A model generated the notes under the pieces. The model was not told where the DNA came from. It made no database searches and saw only the letters and a list, made by a program, of their open reading frames with translations. 64,000 nucleotides of DNA from Clostridia bacterium (GTDB lineage Bacteria; Bacillota; Clostridia; Oscillospirales; Acutalibacteraceae). A program made the position numbers and the translations under genes. Position 1 is the stretch's first letter; every line of letters starts with the position of its first letter. Location: assembly GCA_017407645.1 (NCBI GenBank), contig JAFQWE010000023.1, forward strand, positions 1-64,000, read 5' to 3'. Positions 54,764 to 63,278 of the stretch are shown piece by piece.

Positions 54764-55612
54764 ATGCATACGGTTGATTTATCCAAGCTTATTGTAATGG
54801 ATATACGCGCGGTCATTCATCAGGATATGCTTCAAAATGAAAAAAGCGTGGAAATGAACCGATGGAGTTCAGCCCTTGGAATTATGATTGATGGCAGGTG
54901 CACGATTGAGTGCGACGATCAAAAGCTTGTTGCTGACTGCAACCACGCTGTTTTTTTGCCCCACGGAAGCAACTGTATTGAAATCTGTCAGCAGAACGGC
55001 AGACTTTTTTGGATCAACGTTACGGCGTGGTATCTTGACGATGATTACATAAAGGGCTACCTTGACAGAGGGAAACTGCGCACAAGCGTGGTTGACAGAA
55101 CCTGGATGAGCGCCACCGAATTTGATATAACCAATTCAAGTGAGTTGCTTACAATATGTGAACGTATTGAACGTAATTTCAAGCTTGGCAAGCCGGCACT
55201 GCGAGCAAAGTGCTTGCGAGACGTGTATGATATTATCTCAAAAATACAGACTCAGTCGGGAACAAGCAGTTATCAGCGCAGTCAGCTTGACATTGTTCAG
55301 CCTGCCGTTGAATATATTGAGCACAACTACTCTGACCCTCAGCTTAACAACACCCGACTTGCCATTGTGTCGGGTATTAGTGAGGTTTATTTAAGAAAGC
55401 TCTTTTCCAATCTGTTTGGAATCACCCCCGCAAAATACGTTACCGACGTTCGCATTGAAAAAGCAAAGGCAATGCTTTCTTTGGGAGTTATGTCGGTAAG
55501 TGAGGTTGCCGAAGCAGTGGGATTCAGCAACATTTATCATTTCAGCAAAACCTTCAAGCGTGTAACCGGATATACTCCTACAGAATATATAAAAAAAGAA
55601 AACTCCCTTTAA
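54764..55612 (+). CDS. AraC family transcriptional regulator
   Basis: 282 residues from ATG 54764, with AGGCGGTGG upstream; an earlier in-frame start is inside the promoter-proximal leader. The N-terminal part (about 1-170) looks like a cupin-type sensor: VFLPHGSNCIEICQQNG and the WINVTAWY strand. The C-terminal double helix-turn-helix is complete, with SEVYLRKLFSNLFGITPAKY and VAEAVGFSNIYHFSKTFKR. It is divergent from the solute-binding protein gene and probably senses a sugar and activates that gene and the nearby catabolic genes. Confidence 0.93.
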   Translation: MHTVDLSKLIVMDIRAVIHQDMLQNEKSVEMNRWSSALGIMIDGRCTIECDDQKLVADCNHAVFLPHGSNCIEICQQNGRLFWINVTAWYLDDDYIKGYLDRGKLRTSVVDRTWMSATEFDITNSSELLTICERIERNFKLGKPALRAKCLRDVYDIISKIQTQSGTSSYQRSQLDIVQPAVEYIEHNYSDPQLNNTRLAIVSGISEVYLRKLFSNLFGITPAKYVTDVRIEKAKAMLSLGVMSVSEVAEAVGFSNIYHFSKTFKRVTGYTPTEYIKKENSL

Positions 55613-55617
55613 CATTT

Positions 55618-55653
55618 AAAAGACTTGATTTGGTCAAAATCAAGTCTTTTTTT
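55618..55653 (+). terminator. Bidirectional terminator shared by two convergent AraC genes
   Basis: Stem AAAGACTTGATTT / AAATCAAGTCTTT with T-runs on both strands, a few bp after each stop. Confidence 0.9.
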
Positions 55654-56482
55654 CGTTTTTTCTATAGTTGCTTGGAGTTACACCCACTTTACGCTTAAAC
55701 AGGCTTGTAAAATAGTTGGAATCGGTATATCCAACCGTCATTGCAATTTCGGTTATGCTTATATTGGAAAATTTCAGCAGTTGCTTGGCATCCCCTATTC
55801 TAAGCTGGGTGATATACTCCCTTACGGTCATTCCCACATCCTGATTAAAGTGACCGCTCATATACGACCGACTGCAAGAAAAACGGTGGCATATATCCTC
55901 TGAGGTAATATCTTCACTGCGGTGGCGGTTAATATATGCCACCACGTTATCGGTGAAAGTGACCTCTCGGCTTGGGCGGTCTTTATCTTTTAGATAAGCG
56001 AGTTCGAGCATTCGCATAAGAGGATTTATGATGCTGTCAACCCATTCTTTTTGAGGAGCTTCCTCCTTTAACGAGTTGTAAACGTCTTTTAGTTGGTTGT
56101 ATGGCAGTGAGTATTTTTGCGATATTCGTTTAACGTATGATTCACCCTGTGAAGATTGATATCCGCTGACCGACACAAATCCGCTGTTGGTATCACCGTC
56201 AATAATGGGATAAACAAACTCCTTTACCCCTGCGTGACAGGTGCCGACAAAACTGCCCTCTTTAACCTTTTCGCGCACCTTTTTCTGACAACTGATGCAA
56301 TGCTCATAAAAATCATTACAGGATTTAGCAAATATGCAATAGGAGTTGTCGTGAATATTAAATGTGCTAAGCTCGGTAGGCATTATAACACGCTCGTTGC
56401 CGTAAGGGTGAAGGGTTACATACAGTCCCAATTCTGTTTTTAGGTACAAAATATAATTCTTAATCTGCTTTGTTAACTCCAT
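55640..56482 (-). CDS. PocR-type sensor / AraC family transcriptional regulator
   Basis: 280 residues from ATG 56482, with AAGGTGG upstream. Residues about 1-170 form a PocR ligand-binding domain with its cysteine-rich signature CNDFYEHCISCQKKV and GTCHAGVKEFVYPI; PocR domains bind small hydrocarbons or sugar-like ligands in related regulators. Residues about 180-280 are an AraC helix-turn-helix (SRSYMSGHFNQDV, IAMTVGYTDSNYF). It is divergent from the FAD oxidoreductase operon by 109 bp and is the obvious candidate regulator of that operon. Confidence 0.92.
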   Translation of the reverse strand: MELTKQIKNYILYLKTELGLYVTLHPYGNERVIMPTELSTFNIHDNSYCIFAKSCNDFYEHCISCQKKVREKVKEGSFVGTCHAGVKEFVYPIIDGDTNSGFVSVSGYQSSQGESYVKRISQKYSLPYNQLKDVYNSLKEEAPQKEWVDSIINPLMRMLELAYLKDKDRPSREVTFTDNVVAYINRHRSEDITSEDICHRFSCSRSYMSGHFNQDVGMTVREYITQLRIGDAKQLLKFSNISITEIAMTVGYTDSNYFTSLFKRKVGVTPSNYRKNEKKT

Positions 56483-56524
56483 TTTTACCACCTTAACGAC
56501 AAAAACAAAGAAATCACCTACATT

Positions 56525-56558
56525 TTGCAAGGTTTTATCTGTGTTTTTGTATTATATT
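56525..56558 (+). promoter_or_regulatory. Candidate promoter of the FAD oxidoreductase operon
   Basis: TTGCAA followed at 19-22 nt by TATTATATT, about 35 bp before the start codon, in the intergenic region divergent from the PocR-AraC gene. Spacing is longer than ideal, as is common for activator-dependent promoters. Confidence 0.4.
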
Positions 56559-56591
56559 ATGAGTGTAACCTAATTTTACAGAGGTGTCAAT

Positions 56592-57863
56592 ATGAATTTT
56601 AACGTTTGTACAAAAGAAAACTACGATTATCAGGTTGTTGTTATCGGTGCAGGCCCTGCCGGTGTGGCGGCGGCTATTACCTCTGCCCGCAACGGTGCTA
56701 AAACCTTGCTTGTAGAAGCACAAGGCAGAGTAGGAGGCATATCCACTGCAGGTATGATGAGCCATTTTACAGGCAGTGTAGGTAACAAAATCTATCACGA
56801 AATTTTGGACAGAGCCGCCGAGAAGAATTATTTTAACTGCGGTAAGCGTCATACCATTGACCCCGAAATGCTGACCGTTACGTATATTGAAATGCTTGAA
56901 GAAGCGGGTGCAGACACTCTGCTTTACACTACCCTTTGTGACGTTATTAAAGAGGGGGACTGTGTTAAAGGTGTTGTTTGCCATAACAAAGGCGGATTTA
57001 CCGCCTACTACTGCTCGGTTGTAATTGATGGAAGCGGTGACGGTGACGCAGCATATATGAGTGGTGCAGAGTATATTATGGGCCGCGAAACCGATGGCAA
57101 AATGCAACCTGCCACCCTTATGTTTAAGGTAGGCGGCGTGGATATGGACAGGGCGGTATTTCCACCCTCCTTTGAAACTTTGGTTGAAACCGAAAAGGGT
57201 GAATTGCAGGCTTTGGCAAAAGAAAAACTACCTCACCCTGCAGGCCACGTTTTGCTTTACAAATCCACAATCCCAGGCGTTGTAACCGTAAATATGACCA
57301 ACGTTATCGGTGTTGACGGCACCTCTGCCGAAGATTTGACCAAGGCGGAAATTACCTGCCGCAAACAGTTAAAGCCCATCGTCGACTTTTTGAGAGAGTA
57401 TGCCCCGGGCTATGAAAATTGCTATATTTTAGGCAGTGCATCCCTTATAGGCATTCGCGAAACCCGTCATTTTAAGGGAGTTAAAACCTTACACGAAAGC
57501 ACCGTTTCTCAGGCTATTCAGCACGAGGATTACGTGGTATACGATGCGCATTTTAACTTTGACGTGCACAACATTACGGGTGCAGGTCTTGACAAGACAG
57601 GTTGCCAAAAGCATTTCACCCAAAATAAAGGCTACACCATACCATACGGATGCCTTGTGCCTGAAAGGATTGACGGATTGCTGCTATCGGGCAGAAACAT
57701 TAGCGGCACCCATATGGCACATTCAAGTTACCGTGCAATGCCTATCTGCGTAGGTATTGGTGAGGCTTGCGGTGCTGCCGCCGCTTTGGCAGTAAAGCAA
57801 GGCAAAAAATTAAGAGATATAACTGCAGAAGAAATTCGAAAGATAATTGGTGAAAAAATATGA
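56592..57863 (+). CDS. FAD-dependent oxidoreductase (FAD_oxidored family)
   Basis: 423 residues with AGAGGTG before the ATG. The Rossmann dinucleotide motif VVVIGAGPAGVAAAI (Gly19, Gly21, Gly24) and the closing Glu of LLVEAQ start the protein. The conserved GGISTAGMMSHF follows near residue 50, and a second nucleotide-binding stretch is near LLLSGRNISGTHMAHSSYR. This Pfam family contains many uncharacterised dehydrogenases acting on sugars or cyclitols. First gene of a four-gene operon; its last bases overlap the next gene (ATGA). Confidence 0.92.
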   Translation: MNFNVCTKENYDYQVVVIGAGPAGVAAAITSARNGAKTLLVEAQGRVGGISTAGMMSHFTGSVGNKIYHEILDRAAEKNYFNCGKRHTIDPEMLTVTYIEMLEEAGADTLLYTTLCDVIKEGDCVKGVVCHNKGGFTAYYCSVVIDGSGDGDAAYMSGAEYIMGRETDGKMQPATLMFKVGGVDMDRAVFPPSFETLVETEKGELQALAKEKLPHPAGHVLLYKSTIPGVVTVNMTNVIGVDGTSAEDLTKAEITCRKQLKPIVDFLREYAPGYENCYILGSASLIGIRETRHFKGVKTLHESTVSQAIQHEDYVVYDAHFNFDVHNITGAGLDKTGCQKHFTQNKGYTIPYGCLVPERIDGLLLSGRNISGTHMAHSSYRAMPICVGIGEACGAAAALAVKQGKKLRDITAEEIRKIIGEKI

Positions 57864-58972
57864 GAGCAGATATTAGTTTTACAGGGGATTTGTTATGCTA
57901 CCAAACAATGACGGAAAAGTTAAATCAAAATTACGATTTTTGCTTTAAAAGAGCAAACAAACTAAAAAACTGTGACTGGCTTGTGGGCAACCTTGAAACT
58001 CCCATAGCCAATGAGGAGTTAAAATACACCTTTGAAAGATACTGCTTCAACTCTCCAGTAAGTTTTATCGAGGCAATGAAAAGGTGCGGCTTTAACCTGC
58101 TCACCCTTGCTAACAATCACGCAATGGACAGAGATGAGCAGGGTATTCTGAACACACTTGAAAACTGTCACAAGGCAGGCTTTGATACAGTGGGTATGTA
58201 TGCCACAAAGGAAGAGCGCAACACCATATATGTTAAAGAAATCAAGGGTATTAAGGTGGCTTTTGTTAACTACACTTACGGTGTAAATTCATTCGCTCAC
58301 AAGCGTTTTTTCAAACATAAGCATATGGTTAATATGTTTCAGCCCGAGGAAACCATTAAAGGCTCAATACATCTGCTCAATTCAAACGAGCAGATCGGCG
58401 AAGACCTTGAGCGCGTTTACTTTAGCGGCAGTGATGAGCTTGAAACAGTTACGCCCTATCTTGAACAGCTTGAAAGTGATATTAAGCGTGCAAAAGAACA
58501 AGCCGACTATGTGGTTATGGTTATGCACAGCGGCGGTCAGTACAACGATGAGGTTGACCCCTACAGCCGATTTATCGCACAAAAAATAAAAGAGTACGGT
58601 GCCGATATTATAATAGGGCATCATCCACACATCATTCAAAGAAGCGTAATAGACAACGGATATTTAACAACATTCAGTTTGGGCAATCTGCTTGACGACC
58701 CTATTCTTGTGGGTGAAAAGCCTATCGACCACACCTTTAATGCAGTGCTTCACCTGACCTTGTGCAAGGATGACGGAGGCAATATTACCGCAAGCCGTCA
58801 ATTCAGCATATATAAGGTTATTGTAACCGACGGTATGCCCCAAATCATTGACTCCTTTGACCTGTATAAAGAGCATCCCGACGAAAAGCTTAAAGAGGAT
58901 ATTTTGTTTTTTGCCAACCGATTTGCCGACACATACACTATCACATCGGTTAAAGAAAGGTATGATATTTAA
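57860..58972 (+). CDS. CapA-like metallophosphatase family protein (PgsA type)
   Basis: 370 residues without a signal peptide. The metallophosphatase motifs of the CapA/PGA_cap family are all present: FTGDLL (Asp10), GNLETP (residues 43-48), LANNHAMD (84-90), MVMHSGGQY near residue 218 and GHHPHIIQ near residue 253. CapA proteins are usually membrane-attached and linked to poly-gamma-glutamate, so a cytoplasmic copy between two oxidoreductases and a peptidase is unusual. It may hydrolyse a phosphorylated sugar or intermediate. It overlaps both neighbours by 4 bp or 1 bp, so translation is coupled. Confidence 0.9.
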   Translation: MRADISFTGDLLCYQTMTEKLNQNYDFCFKRANKLKNCDWLVGNLETPIANEELKYTFERYCFNSPVSFIEAMKRCGFNLLTLANNHAMDRDEQGILNTLENCHKAGFDTVGMYATKEERNTIYVKEIKGIKVAFVNYTYGVNSFAHKRFFKHKHMVNMFQPEETIKGSIHLLNSNEQIGEDLERVYFSGSDELETVTPYLEQLESDIKRAKEQADYVVMVMHSGGQYNDEVDPYSRFIAQKIKEYGADIIIGHHPHIIQRSVIDNGYLTTFSLGNLLDDPILVGEKPIDHTFNAVLHLTLCKDDGGNITASRQFSIYKVIVTDGMPQIIDSFDLYKEHPDEKLKEDILFFANRFADTYTITSVKERYDI

Positions 58973-60027
58973 TGCGTATTCACAAGGATTTTGCTGGCGG
59001 TAACATAACTGTAAAAAGCATACAGGGCGACACCGTTTGTTTACAAAACGAGCTTCGGGACACCGCAGAGGATTGGTTTTATTGGGCTTTTTGTGTTGAA
59101 GGTGCAGAGGGATTAACCCTCACCTTTAAAATGCAGAAAAATCGGCTTGGCTATTTCGGTCCTGCCGTCAGTCACGACCTTAAGAAGTGGCATTGGCTTG
59201 ATGCTTGCGGCTCAGACGAGTTCACCTATCATTTTACAGAGGGTGAAGACAAGGTGTACTTTGCTCATAATATGCTTTATCATCCCGACCGATTTTTTGA
59301 TTTTGCCAAAGAAAAAGGCTTGACGGTAGAGACTCTTTGCACAAGCAAAAAAGGGCGAAACACCCCTTGCGTAAAAATCGGTGAGGGTAAGCTTAGCATA
59401 ATTCTAACTGCCCGCCACCACGCTTGCGAGTCGACGGGCAACTATGTGTTGGAGGGCGTACTTGATGAGCTTGTAGCCTCACCTATTGATAACTGCACAA
59501 TTTTTTGCGTGCCCTTTGTGGACTACGACGGCGTGCTTGACGGTGACCAAGGCAAAAGCCGTGTTCCCCACGACCAAAACCGCGACTATGTGCCAGATAA
59601 AAAATCCATTTATGCCGAGACTGATGCCATCCGCAAATATGCCGACGAAAACGGGTGCAACCTTGCCTTTGATTTTCACTCCCCTTGGCACAAGGGTGGC
59701 AGAAATGACCGAGTATTTATTGTTCAAAACTCTTTAGAAAAAATCGACCGATTCAATTTGTTCGGCAAAATTTTAGAGGACAGCATTACCTCTCAGTCAC
59801 TTAACTACCAAAAAGCTAATGACATTGCACCTTTTGTTGAGTGGAATAAGCCATCTGCCCAGTTTTCAGTATATATGACCGCCAAGCCCGAATGTGACAT
59901 CGCCTTTACCCTTGAAACTGCGTATTTCGGCGTACCTGACAACAAGGTGTCACAGGATAGGCTTGTTGAACTGGGACACTGCTTCGCAAAAGCTATTAAA
60001 GATTATATTAAGGAGCGTGCATTATGA
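58972..60027 (+). CDS. M14-like zinc carboxypeptidase / deacylase family protein
   Basis: 351 residues with no signal peptide. A beta-sandwich-like N-terminal part (about 1-120) is followed by a zinc-hydrolase domain. HxxE is ARHHACESTGNYV (His150, Glu153), the arginine-type motif is DQNRDY near residue 203 after DYDGVLDGD, and the third zinc ligand is probably in FDFHSPWH near residue 236. The layout matches cytosolic carboxypeptidase-like M14 members, which remove C-terminal residues or acyl groups. The ATG shares one base with the end of the CapA-like gene and the end overlaps the next gene by ATGA. Substrate unknown. Confidence 0.85.
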   Translation: MRIHKDFAGGNITVKSIQGDTVCLQNELRDTAEDWFYWAFCVEGAEGLTLTFKMQKNRLGYFGPAVSHDLKKWHWLDACGSDEFTYHFTEGEDKVYFAHNMLYHPDRFFDFAKEKGLTVETLCTSKKGRNTPCVKIGEGKLSIILTARHHACESTGNYVLEGVLDELVASPIDNCTIFCVPFVDYDGVLDGDQGKSRVPHDQNRDYVPDKKSIYAETDAIRKYADENGCNLAFDFHSPWHKGGRNDRVFIVQNSLEKIDRFNLFGKILEDSITSQSLNYQKANDIAPFVEWNKPSAQFSVYMTAKPECDIAFTLETAYFGVPDNKVSQDRLVELGHCFAKAIKDYIKERAL

Positions 60028-61706
60028 AGCAGTTAAACTACGACACCGACCTGTGCGTTGTTGGTGGTGGATTGGCAGGACTTTGCACCGCCATTGCCGC
60101 CGCCCGTCACGGAATAAAGGTTGTGCTTATGCAGGACCGCGCTGTGCTTGGTGGCAACGCGTCGGAAGAAATCAGAATGTGGGTGTGCGGTGCTCACGGC
60201 AAGGATAACCGAGAGACAGGTATTATTGAAGAAATTCAGCTTGAGAATTTTTATCAGAACAAGGGACTTAAGTTTCCTTTGTGGGACAGTGTGCTTTATG
60301 AAAAGGCAAAGGCGGAAGAAAATCTTACTCTGTTACTTAACACCTCTTGCCTTGATGCCACCTGTGACGGTGACCGCATAGTTTCTGTAAAGGGTTGGCA
60401 GTCTAATGCAGAGACCTTTCACACTGTGACGGCAAAGTATTTTGCCGACTGTTCGGGTGACTCTATCTTGGCAGGGCTTACTCACGCCGAGTATATGTAC
60501 GGCAGAGAGGCAAAAAGTGAATATAACGAGACCATTCCCCCCGATGTTGCCGACAAAAAGACTATGGGTATGAGTTGCCTCTTCCAAATTCGCGAAACCG
60601 ACCATAAGGTAGAATTCACCCCACCCCAATGGGCTTATAAATACGAAAAGGCTGAAGACCTGCCCTTTAAAGACGACAAATGGAACAATAACTTTTGGTG
60701 GATAGAGGTTGGCGGCGAATGGGATTGCATTCACGACACCGACCGTTGCCGTGATGAATTGTTAAAAATCTGCTACGGCGTGTGGGACCATATGAAAAAC
60801 TACGGCGACCACGGTGTTGACAACTGGGAGCTTGAGTGGATTGGATTTTTGCCCGGCAAGCGTGAAAGCCGCCGTTACAAAGGCAAAGCGGTTGTTACTC
60901 AAAATGACGTTGAGGCAGGGGGCATTTTCCCCGATACCGTTGCCTATGCAGGTTGGAGTATGGACGACCACTTCCCTGCAGGCTTTTATCACAAAGACAG
61001 TTATCCCACCATTTTTCATCCTGCACCAAGTCCGTGGGGCTTACCTTTAAGATGTATGATTTCGGCTAATATAGAAAATCTCGTCTTTGCAGGCAGAAAT
61101 ATAAGCGTTACCCACGCGGCATTAAGCTCGTCAAGAGTTATGGCTACCTGCTCTGTGCTGGGTCAGGCTATCGGTACTGCGGTAGCAATGGCGGTAAAGG
61201 ATGCTGTGGCGGTGGAAAATATAGACGTTGAAAAACTGCAACAAACACTGCTTGCCGACGACTGCTTTATTCCCAACCTTGAGCGAAAAGTGTCACCCCT
61301 CTCACTTAATGCAAAATGCTCGGATGAAATCCTTTGCAACGGTAAAGAGCGTGGTGAAGATAACGTTTGGATTGGTGACAAGGCAGAGTACGTTATGGAT
61401 AAGCCTACCGAAATCAAGGCAATCCGTCTTGTTTTTGACAGTGACCTTAACCGCAAGTATCACAATATGCCCTGTTGCTATCCTTTGGTTGAGACAAGTT
61501 ACAAGTTGCCCGAAACCCTTATTAAAGAATATAAGATTTTGGCTTTTGACAATGAAGGCAACCTCCTTGACAGTCTGCATATTAAGAATAACCATCAGCG
61601 TTTTGTGGTGCATAAGGTTGATTGGAAGGCAAAGCGAATTGTCTTTGAGCCTATTGCCACCAACGGATGCAGTGAGTTCAGATTGTTTAGTTTTGAGATT
61701 ATGTAA
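60024..61706 (+). CDS. FAD-dependent oxidoreductase with C-terminal beta-rich domain
   Basis: 560 residues. Dinucleotide motif LCVVGGGLAGLCTAIAAAR (Gly14, Gly16, Gly19) and the conserved GGNASEEIRMWVCGAHG near residue 43. The catalytic FAD_oxidored domain runs to about residue 430 and ends with NLVFAGRNISVTHAALSSSR. The last 110 residues (from about 450) resemble an F5/8-type, discoidin-like or carbohydrate-binding beta sandwich: VWIGDKAEYVMDKPTEIKAIRLVF to SEFRLFSFEIM. It is a distant paralogue of the first gene in the operon, so two oxidoreductases bracket a phosphatase-like and a peptidase-like gene. The pathway is unknown. Confidence 0.9.
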   Translation: MKQLNYDTDLCVVGGGLAGLCTAIAAARHGIKVVLMQDRAVLGGNASEEIRMWVCGAHGKDNRETGIIEEIQLENFYQNKGLKFPLWDSVLYEKAKAEENLTLLLNTSCLDATCDGDRIVSVKGWQSNAETFHTVTAKYFADCSGDSILAGLTHAEYMYGREAKSEYNETIPPDVADKKTMGMSCLFQIRETDHKVEFTPPQWAYKYEKAEDLPFKDDKWNNNFWWIEVGGEWDCIHDTDRCRDELLKICYGVWDHMKNYGDHGVDNWELEWIGFLPGKRESRRYKGKAVVTQNDVEAGGIFPDTVAYAGWSMDDHFPAGFYHKDSYPTIFHPAPSPWGLPLRCMISANIENLVFAGRNISVTHAALSSSRVMATCSVLGQAIGTAVAMAVKDAVAVENIDVEKLQQTLLADDCFIPNLERKVSPLSLNAKCSDEILCNGKERGEDNVWIGDKAEYVMDKPTEIKAIRLVFDSDLNRKYHNMPCCYPLVETSYKLPETLIKEYKILAFDNEGNLLDSLHIKNNHQRFVVHKVDWKAKRIVFEPIATNGCSEFRLFSFEIM

Positions 61707-61715
61707 TACAAACAG

Positions 61716-61779
61716 TGTTGCGAAGCAACATATCGAATGGCAAAGCCATATATCGAGTTTGCGTTAGCAAACAAATCGA
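61716..61779. repeat. Hairpin array with TATCGA linkers
   Basis: Three perfect hairpins in a row: TGTTGC-GAA-GCAACA (61716-61730), ATGGC-AAA-GCCAT (61737-61749) and GTTTGC-GTTA-GCAAAC (61757-61772). They are separated by the constant hexamer TATCGA (61731, 61751) and a variant AATCGA (61774). The design matches the GTGAAGTT arrays but with another linker. Confidence 0.8.
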
Positions 61780-61781
61780 CA

Positions 61782-61819
61782 AAAAAACAAGTGTAAAATA
61801 GTTTTTACACTTGTTTTTT
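61782..61819 (+). terminator. Bidirectional terminator between the oxidoreductase operon and glgA
   Basis: Stem AAAACAAGTGTAAAA / TTTTTACACTTGTTTT with T-runs on both strands; it serves the two convergent operons. Confidence 0.88.
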
Positions 61820-61832
61820 ATAATATATTACT

Positions 61833-63251
61833 TTATTTAAGCAATTGTTTATAAAGTCTGATATAGGCGTTGGCGGAGGCACCCCAACTGTTGTCGCACT
61901 CCATAGCACGCTTAACAAGGATTTGCCATCCCTCTTTGTCGCCATAGCCCTGAACGGCGCGATATACGGTGTGCGCCATTGTGTCGGCATTATAATCACC
62001 AAAGGTGAAGCCGTTGCCATCACCTGCTCCGCTATCGGTGATGGTATCCTTAAGTCCGCCTGTTTCACGGACGATGGGGATACTGCCATAGCGCAAAGCA
62101 ACCATTTGAGAAAGTCCGCAAGGCTCACTCTTGCTTGGCATAAGGAAGATATCACTGCCTGCGTAAATCTTGTGGGCTAAATCAGGGATAAAGCCTGTGC
62201 GCAAGCGGAAATTGTCGGGATAACGCTGGGCAATTTCACCCATAAAGCTTTCGTACTCGTAGTCACCGCTTCCAAGCACCACCATTTGCACGCCGAATTT
62301 CATTATAGCGTCAAGACGGGCTTTAACCAAATCAAGACCCTTGTGTGACACAAGTCGGGTAACCATTGCAACAAGGGGCACGTCGTCGGTAACGGGTAAA
62401 TCAAGAAGCTCCTGCAATTTTTGCTTATTGATTTTCTTGCCTGCCATATCCTCTGCCGAGTAGGGTGCAAAGATATGCTCGTCGTCGGCAGGGTTATAAA
62501 CGACGGTATCAATGCCGTTAACAATGCCCGTCAGTTTCCAACTGCGCTCGCGCAAAATAGAATCAAGACCGTGAGAATACCATGGGTCCAAAATTTCGTT
62601 GGCATATGAGGGAGAAACGGTGCTAACCTGATGAGCGCACTCGATGGCACCCTTCATAAGATTGATGCAGTCCTCATATTCAACAAGACTCTGCTCGGAT
62701 TGAGGGATGCCGAAAACGTCCTCTAAAATCTCTTTACCGAATTTGCCCTGATACTGAATGTTGTGAATGGTGAAAAGAGTCTTTACATTCTTTAACTTTT
62801 CCTCACCGCCGTAGAAAAGGCGCAAATAAACGGGGATAAGTGCCGTCTGCCAATCGTTGCAGTGGATAATATCGGGGGCAAAATCTATAACCTTGATAAC
62901 CTCAAGCACTGCGCGTGAGAAAAAGGCAAAACGCTCGGCATCGTCATAGTGGCCGTACAAACTGCCACGCTTGAAATAATACTGGTTGTCAAGCAGATAG
63001 TAAATTACGTTGCCTGCCTTTGCCTCGAAAATTCCGCAATACTGACGGCGCCAAGCAACAGGCACCGATATTGAAGTGATAAAGCGCATATTTTCCTTTA
63101 AACTTTGAGGAATTGTATCGTACATAGGCATAATTACCCTTGCGCCAACAAGACGCTTGCGAAGTGCCTTTGGCAATGCGCCCGACACGTCGGCAAGACC
63201 GCCCGACATAGCAAAGGGATATGCTTCACTGGTTGCAAATAATACCTTCAT
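61833..63251 (-). CDS. glgA: Glycogen synthase
   Basis: 472 residues with AAAGGAG before the ATG. The N-terminal glucose-donor loop reads FAMSGGLADVSGALP, where the widely conserved Lys of KTGGL is Met15-Ser16. The C-terminal domain has the GT5 motif SKSEPCGLSQMVALRYGSIP with the catalytic Glu, and RETGGL. It transfers glucose from ADP-glucose (or UDP-glucose) to glycogen. It follows glgD by 27 bp and shares its transcript. Confidence 0.95.
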   Translation of the reverse strand: MKVLFATSEAYPFAMSGGLADVSGALPKALRKRLVGARVIMPMYDTIPQSLKENMRFITSISVPVAWRRQYCGIFEAKAGNVIYYLLDNQYYFKRGSLYGHYDDAERFAFFSRAVLEVIKVIDFAPDIIHCNDWQTALIPVYLRLFYGGEEKLKNVKTLFTIHNIQYQGKFGKEILEDVFGIPQSEQSLVEYEDCINLMKGAIECAHQVSTVSPSYANEILDPWYSHGLDSILRERSWKLTGIVNGIDTVVYNPADDEHIFAPYSAEDMAGKKINKQKLQELLDLPVTDDVPLVAMVTRLVSHKGLDLVKARLDAIMKFGVQMVVLGSGDYEYESFMGEIAQRYPDNFRLRTGFIPDLAHKIYAGSDIFLMPSKSEPCGLSQMVALRYGSIPIVRETGGLKDTITDSGAGDGNGFTFGDYNADTMAHTVYRAVQGYGDKEGWQILVKRAMECDNSWGASANAYIRLYKQLLK

Positions 63252-63278
63252 CTGTTAACTCCTTTTGTGTTAAGAGGG

